Positions 4,054 through 7,317 of a DNA stretch of 7,317 nt are shown here, one piece after another (the first letter of the stretch is position 1; every line of letters begins with the position of its first letter). Source of the DNA: a bacterium (lineage in GTDB: Bacteria > Patescibacteriota > Patescibacteriia > JAACEG01); assembly GCA_027040785.1 (NCBI GenBank), contig JALULG010000092.1:1-7317 (forward strand), given 5' to 3'. The notes beneath the pieces were generated by a model. That model was not told the DNA's origin. It did no database searches and saw only the letters and a program-made list of their open reading frames with translations. The translations under genes and the position numbers were made by a program.

Positions 4054-6201
4054 ATGTCTCAAAAAACGATTTTAATTACCGGTGGAGCCGGTTTTATCGG
4101 TTCCCATCTTTGTGAACGTTTACTTGATGATGGTCATAGAGTTATTTGCGTTGATTCTTTTTTTTCCGGAAAAAAAGAAAATATTGCTCATTTATTGAGA
4201 AATAAAAATTTTACTTTAATTAAGCATAATATAATTTATCCTTTAAAGAAAAAATTCCATAAAATAGATGAAATTTATAATTTGGCTTGCCCGGCTTCTC
4301 CGATACAATATCAATTTGATCCTGTTTTAACTTTGCGAACAAGTGTGGATGGTATTCGTAATATGTTGGAATTGGCGCGCAAATATAATGCCAAAGTTTT
4401 ACAGGCCTCTACCAGTGAAGTTTATGGTGATCCCTTGGAGCACCCTCAAAAAGAAACTTATTTTGGCAATGTTGATCCTTTGGGGAAAAGAAGTTGCTAT
4501 GATGAAGGAAAGAGAGCGGCCGAATCTTTGTGTAAAGATTATAATGAACAATACGGGGTTGATGTCAGGATTGTGAGATTGTTTAATGTTTACGGTCCGA
4601 AAATGATGTTTAATGACGGTCGGGTTGTTTCCAATTTTATTATGCAGGCGATTTTCAATAATGATATTACGGTTCATGGAAAAGGAGAGCAAAGTCGGAG
4701 TTTTATGTATATAGACGATTTGATAGATGGTTTTTTAAAAGTAATGTCGGTTGATAAAGAGAAGATTAAAATAGGGCCGATAAATTTGGGAAATCCGGCT
4801 GAAATGACCATTAAAGATTTGGCTTATAAAATCAAAAAAGCGCTTCACAGTAAAAGTCAAATTATTTTTACCGATTATGAAAAAATCCCCAATCGCTTGG
4901 GTGATCCTCAAAAAAGATGTCCTGATATCAATAAAGCGAAAATGATTTTAAATTGGTCGCCTAAAATAGATTTTGCGGAAGGAATTAAAAAAACAATCAT
5001 TGATTTTCAAAACAGATTAAAAAATAAAAGTAAAATTTTGATTTTTGCTCCGGCTTACTTACCTTTAAAAGGACCGGCTGAAATAGCCATTAAAGAAATT
5101 ACGGACCGAAATAATGATTTTGAATTTGATTTAATTACCGCCAGATTAAAAAAAGACTTGCCCAAAAAAGAAAAAATCGGCCAAGTAAATGTTTATCGGA
5201 TTGGATTGGGAAATTCTTTTGATAAATTTTTACTACCGTTCTTAGGGGTGATAAAGGCCTTAAAATTAAATAAAAAAAAGCATTATGAAGTGATTTGGGC
5301 GATGATGGCGAGTCAAGCGAGTGTTGGCGCCTCTTTTTTTAAAATTTTAAAGCCCCAAAAAAAATTATTATTAACATTGCAAGAGGGCGATGAAGAGGAA
5401 CATTTAAAAAGGTATGTTTTTAAAATTGATTTTTTATATAATCTTTTAATAAAACCGATTTATACTTTAGTATTTAAAAAGGCGGATTATATTCAAGTGA
5501 TTAGTTCTTATTTGAAAGAAAGAGCTTTAAAAAACAAGGCGAGATGTCCCATTGAAATAGTTCCCAATGGCGTTGATGTGGAATATTTTTCCAAAAAAGC
5601 GTTGAACAATGAATTGAAAAAAATTATTAAAAAATTTGATATTGATCAAAAGAAAAAACATCTTATTACCACTTCCAGATTGGTTAAAAAAAATGCTGTT
5701 GATGATGTTATTAAAGCGTTCTCATATTTGCCCGAAGAGATAGATTTTTTAATTTTGGGAGATGGACCGGATAAAAATAAATTAAAAAAATTGATTAAAA
5801 AATTAAAATTGGAAAATAGGATTAAATTTTTGGGAAATATTGATTATCAAGAAATCCCCAAATTTTTACAAATAGCTGATATTTTTATCAGGCCATCTTT
5901 ATCAGAGGGTTTTGGTAATTCTTTCATTGAAGCAATGGCGGTTTCTTTGCCTGTTATTGCCACTCAAGAAGGCGGGATAAAAGATTTTTTATTTGATAAG
6001 CATAAAAATCCAAATAAAAAAGCCACCGGTTGGGCGGTTGAAAAACGCGATCCGAAAGGTATTGCTAAAAGGATTAAAGAAATATTAAATAGTCCGAAAG
6101 AAAGGAAAAAAATAGCCGAAAACGCCCAAAAAATGGTTTTGGAAAAATACGATTGGAATATTGTGGCGCAGAAAATGAAAAATATTTTTAATAAACTATA
6201 A
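4054..6201 (+). CDS. UDP-glucuronate decarboxylase (UDP-xylose synthase) fused to a GT4 glycosyltransferase
   Basis: A 715-residue two-enzyme protein. Residues 1 to about 315 form an extended SDR of the UDP-xylose synthase type, which converts UDP-glucuronate to UDP-xylose and CO2. Evidence is ITGGAGFIG (8-16), D34, NLACPASPIQYQ (76-87), ASTSEVYGDP (118-127), the catalytic Y149/K153 in SCYDEGKR, and NDGRVVSNF (187-195). Residues from about 325 are a complete GT4 glycosyltransferase: ILIFAPAYLPLKGPAE (328-343), LQEGDEEEH (442-450), VPNGVD (503-508), TSRLVKKN (540-547), LGDGPD (568-573) and EX7E at E618 and E626 in SEGFGNSFIEA. The domains join with almost no linker (RLKNKSK, 321-327) and no internal Met. 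The start is the ATG at 4054; an in-frame ATG at 3970 lies inside a repeat and is rejected. A weak GGAAAAGA sits about 14 bases upstream. The gene's TAA overlaps the next ATG by one base. The fusion suggests direct use of UDP-xylose by the transferase, which is inference. Confidence 0.9.
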   Translation: MSQKTILITGGAGFIGSHLCERLLDDGHRVICVDSFFSGKKENIAHLLRNKNFTLIKHNIIYPLKKKFHKIDEIYNLACPASPIQYQFDPVLTLRTSVDGIRNMLELARKYNAKVLQASTSEVYGDPLEHPQKETYFGNVDPLGKRSCYDEGKRAAESLCKDYNEQYGVDVRIVRLFNVYGPKMMFNDGRVVSNFIMQAIFNNDITVHGKGEQSRSFMYIDDLIDGFLKVMSVDKEKIKIGPINLGNPAEMTIKDLAYKIKKALHSKSQIIFTDYEKIPNRLGDPQKRCPDINKAKMILNWSPKIDFAEGIKKTIIDFQNRLKNKSKILIFAPAYLPLKGPAEIAIKEITDRNNDFEFDLITARLKKDLPKKEKIGQVNVYRIGLGNSFDKFLLPFLGVIKALKLNKKKHYEVIWAMMASQASVGASFFKILKPQKKLLLTLQEGDEEEHLKRYVFKIDFLYNLLIKPIYTLVFKKADYIQVISSYLKERALKNKARCPIEIVPNGVDVEYFSKKALNNELKKIIKKFDIDQKKKHLITTSRLVKKNAVDDVIKAFSYLPEEIDFLILGDGPDKNKLKKLIKKLKLENRIKFLGNIDYQEIPKFLQIADIFIRPSLSEGFGNSFIEAMAVSLPVIATQEGGIKDFLFDKHKNPNKKATGWAVEKRDPKGIAKRIKEILNSPKERKKIAENAQKMVLEKYDWNIVAQKMKNIFNKL

Positions 6202-6626
6202 TGTTTTTAAAATTAATTTACAAAAACAAGCTATTTATTAAATATGTTATAGTCGGTGGAACCGGCGCTATTGTTGATTTCGCGGTTTTGTATTTTTTAA
6301 CTGATTTTTTTCAAATTTATTATTTGATTTCCGCTACAATTTCTTTTATTTTATCCGGAACTTTAAATTATTATTTAAACCGCAAATGGACATTTCGTTC
6401 CAAAGGCAAAAAAAGACGTCAATTGCCTGTTTTTTTTATAATCGCTCTTATTGGTTTAAGTATTAATAATTTTATTATGTATGTTTTGGTAGAAAAATTC
6501 GCTTTTTGGTATATTTATGCTAAAATTGTGGCAACCGGTGTGGTTTTAATTTGGAATTTTACAGGCAATAAATATATTACTTTTAATAAAAAACATGAAA
6601 TCAATGAAAATTTTAATATTGGCTGA
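6201..6626 (+). CDS. GtrA-family membrane protein
   Basis: A 141-residue polytopic membrane protein of the GtrA family. Members are thought to help translocate polyprenyl-phosphate-linked sugars for surface glycan modification. Four hydrophobic segments are visible at about 13-33, 40-58, 76-97 and 104-122, with a basic loop (SKGKKRRQ, 67-74) between the second and third. Family hallmarks are IKYVIVGGTGAIVDF (13-27), NYYLNRKWTF (56-65) and WNFTGNKYITF (118-128). The ATG overlaps the preceding stop as TAATG, so translation is probably coupled. No separate ribosome binding site is seen. It ends in TGA inside the start of the next gene. The classical partner, a GT2 polyprenyl-phosphate glucosyltransferase (GtrB), is absent from the window, so the substrate is unknown. 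Confidence 0.92.
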   Translation: MFLKLIYKNKLFIKYVIVGGTGAIVDFAVLYFLTDFFQIYYLISATISFILSGTLNYYLNRKWTFRSKGKKRRQLPVFFIIALIGLSINNFIMYVLVEKFAFWYIYAKIVATGVVLIWNFTGNKYITFNKKHEINENFNIG

Positions 6627-7317
6627 TATTTTTCCGCCGGATATTGGCGGACCGGCAACTTATAGTGAAAAATTATCTCGAAAATTAGCAAAAGAGGGGT
6701 ATCAAGTGATGGTTATCGCTTACGGAAATAAAGATGAAGTAGAAAATAAAAATGATTTTAAAATAGTAAAAATAAGGTTCTTGTTTTGGCGTTATTTAAA
6801 ATATTTTTTCACAATTTTAAAAGTTGGTAAAAATTTTGATTTTTTTTATGTTCAAGGTCCGGTTTCCGCCGGTTTTCCGACTTTTTGGGCAAGCAAATTT
6901 TTGCGTAAAAAATATATTTTAAAAATAGTCGGTGATTATGCTTGGGAGCAAGCGCGTAATCGCGCTTGGACAAAAGACGGGATTGATGAATTTCAGAACA
7001 AAAAACATTCTTTCCGTGTGGAGATTTTTCGTTTTATTCAAAAAAAAGTAGCTCAAAACGCTTTTCAAATTATCACCCCAAGTTATTACTTAAAAGAAAT
7101 CGTTAAAAACTGGAGAATTAAAGAGGATAAAATAAAAGTTATTTATAATGCTGTTGATATTAAAGAAGTTCGCAAAATAGAAAAAGAGGAAGCTCAAAGA
7201 AAAATTAATGTTTTTGGAAAAATTGTTTTTTCTGTCGGTAGGTTGGTTTCTTGGAAAGGTTTTGAAATGTTAATTGAAATTTGGTCTGAATTACTAAAAA
7301 AAGATAAAGATTTGAAA
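6604..7317 (+). CDS. GT4-family glycosyltransferase, 3'-truncated by the window end
   Basis: An open frame runs from the ATG at 6604 to the last base of the window (238 codons, no stop). The N-terminus MKILILADIFPPDIGGPATY is the typical first strand and glycine loop of a GT4 glycosyltransferase. Other landmarks are YVQGPVSAG (82-90), KIVGDYAWEQARNR (107-120), ITPSYYLKEIV (157-167), VIYNAVD (179-185) and the donor-loop motif SVGRLVSWKGF (210-220), with R213 and K218. The EX7E part of the donor domain lies beyond the window. An in-frame ATG at 6595 would add three residues (MKS); 6604 is preferred because it begins at the conserved first strand, but no ribosome binding site decides between them. 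The gene overlaps the GtrA gene by 23 bases, which suggests translational coupling in one operon. Donor and acceptor are unknown. Confidence 0.92.
   Translation, partial: MKILILADIFPPDIGGPATYSEKLSRKLAKEGYQVMVIAYGNKDEVENKNDFKIVKIRFLFWRYLKYFFTILKVGKNFDFFYVQGPVSAGFPTFWASKFLRKKYILKIVGDYAWEQARNRAWTKDGIDEFQNKKHSFRVEIFRFIQKKVAQNAFQIITPSYYLKEIVKNWRIKEDKIKVIYNAVDIKEVRKIEKEEAQRKINVFGKIVFSVGRLVSWKGFEMLIEIWSELLKKDKDLK

Noticed and set aside
4343..4692. Open frames in other phases and on the opposite strand within the fusion gene
   Set aside because: They overlap the conserved UDP-xylose synthase catalytic region and their translations look like random shadow sequence.

Overview
The window is strongly A+T-rich bacterial DNA with lysine-, isoleucine- and asparagine-rich proteins and no convincing Shine-Dalgarno motif at any gene start. 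It carries a release factor next to a nucleotide-sugar and glycosyltransferase locus. The most likely source is a member of the candidate phyla radiation (Patescibacteria, Parcubacteria-like). This is inferred from composition, compactness and the style of the glycosyltransferases; no marker in the window proves it. TGA is used as a stop (two genes) and an RF2 gene is present, so the ordinary bacterial code applies rather than the UGA=Gly code of Gracilibacteria and Absconditabacteria.

Layout. (1) 6-1100: prfB, peptide chain release factor 2. (2) 1101-1337: intergenic stretch with an array of short palindromic repeats. (3) 1338-2267: a GalE-like UDP-sugar epimerase, with another degenerate repeat just after its stop. 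(4) 2407-2706: a small unrecognised protein that converges on (5) 2713-3855, a GT4 glycosyltransferase on the minus strand. (6) 3856-4053: a divergent control region. It holds two opposed sigma70-type promoters that share one -10 box, followed by a second repeat array lying in the leader of the rightward operon. (7) 4054-7317: a rightward operon made of a UDP-xylose synthase fused to a GT4 glycosyltransferase, a GtrA-family membrane protein, and a second GT4 glycosyltransferase that runs off the window end.

How the genes fit together. The epimerase and the UDP-glucuronate decarboxylase would supply UDP-sugars such as UDP-galactose or UDP-N-acetylgalactosamine, and UDP-xylose. Three GT4 enzymes would use nucleotide sugars to build a glycan. 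GtrA proteins are thought to help move polyprenyl-linked sugars across the membrane. Together this looks like part of a cell-surface polysaccharide or glycoconjugate locus. The UDP-glucose dehydrogenase that would make UDP-glucuronate is not in the window.

The most unusual items are the single-chain UDP-xylose synthase/glycosyltransferase fusion, and the repeat family. A 65-nt two-hairpin unit occurs almost identically upstream of both nucleotide-sugar genes, and the family shows a compensatory base-pair change. No CRISPR array, tRNA, rRNA or transposase was seen.
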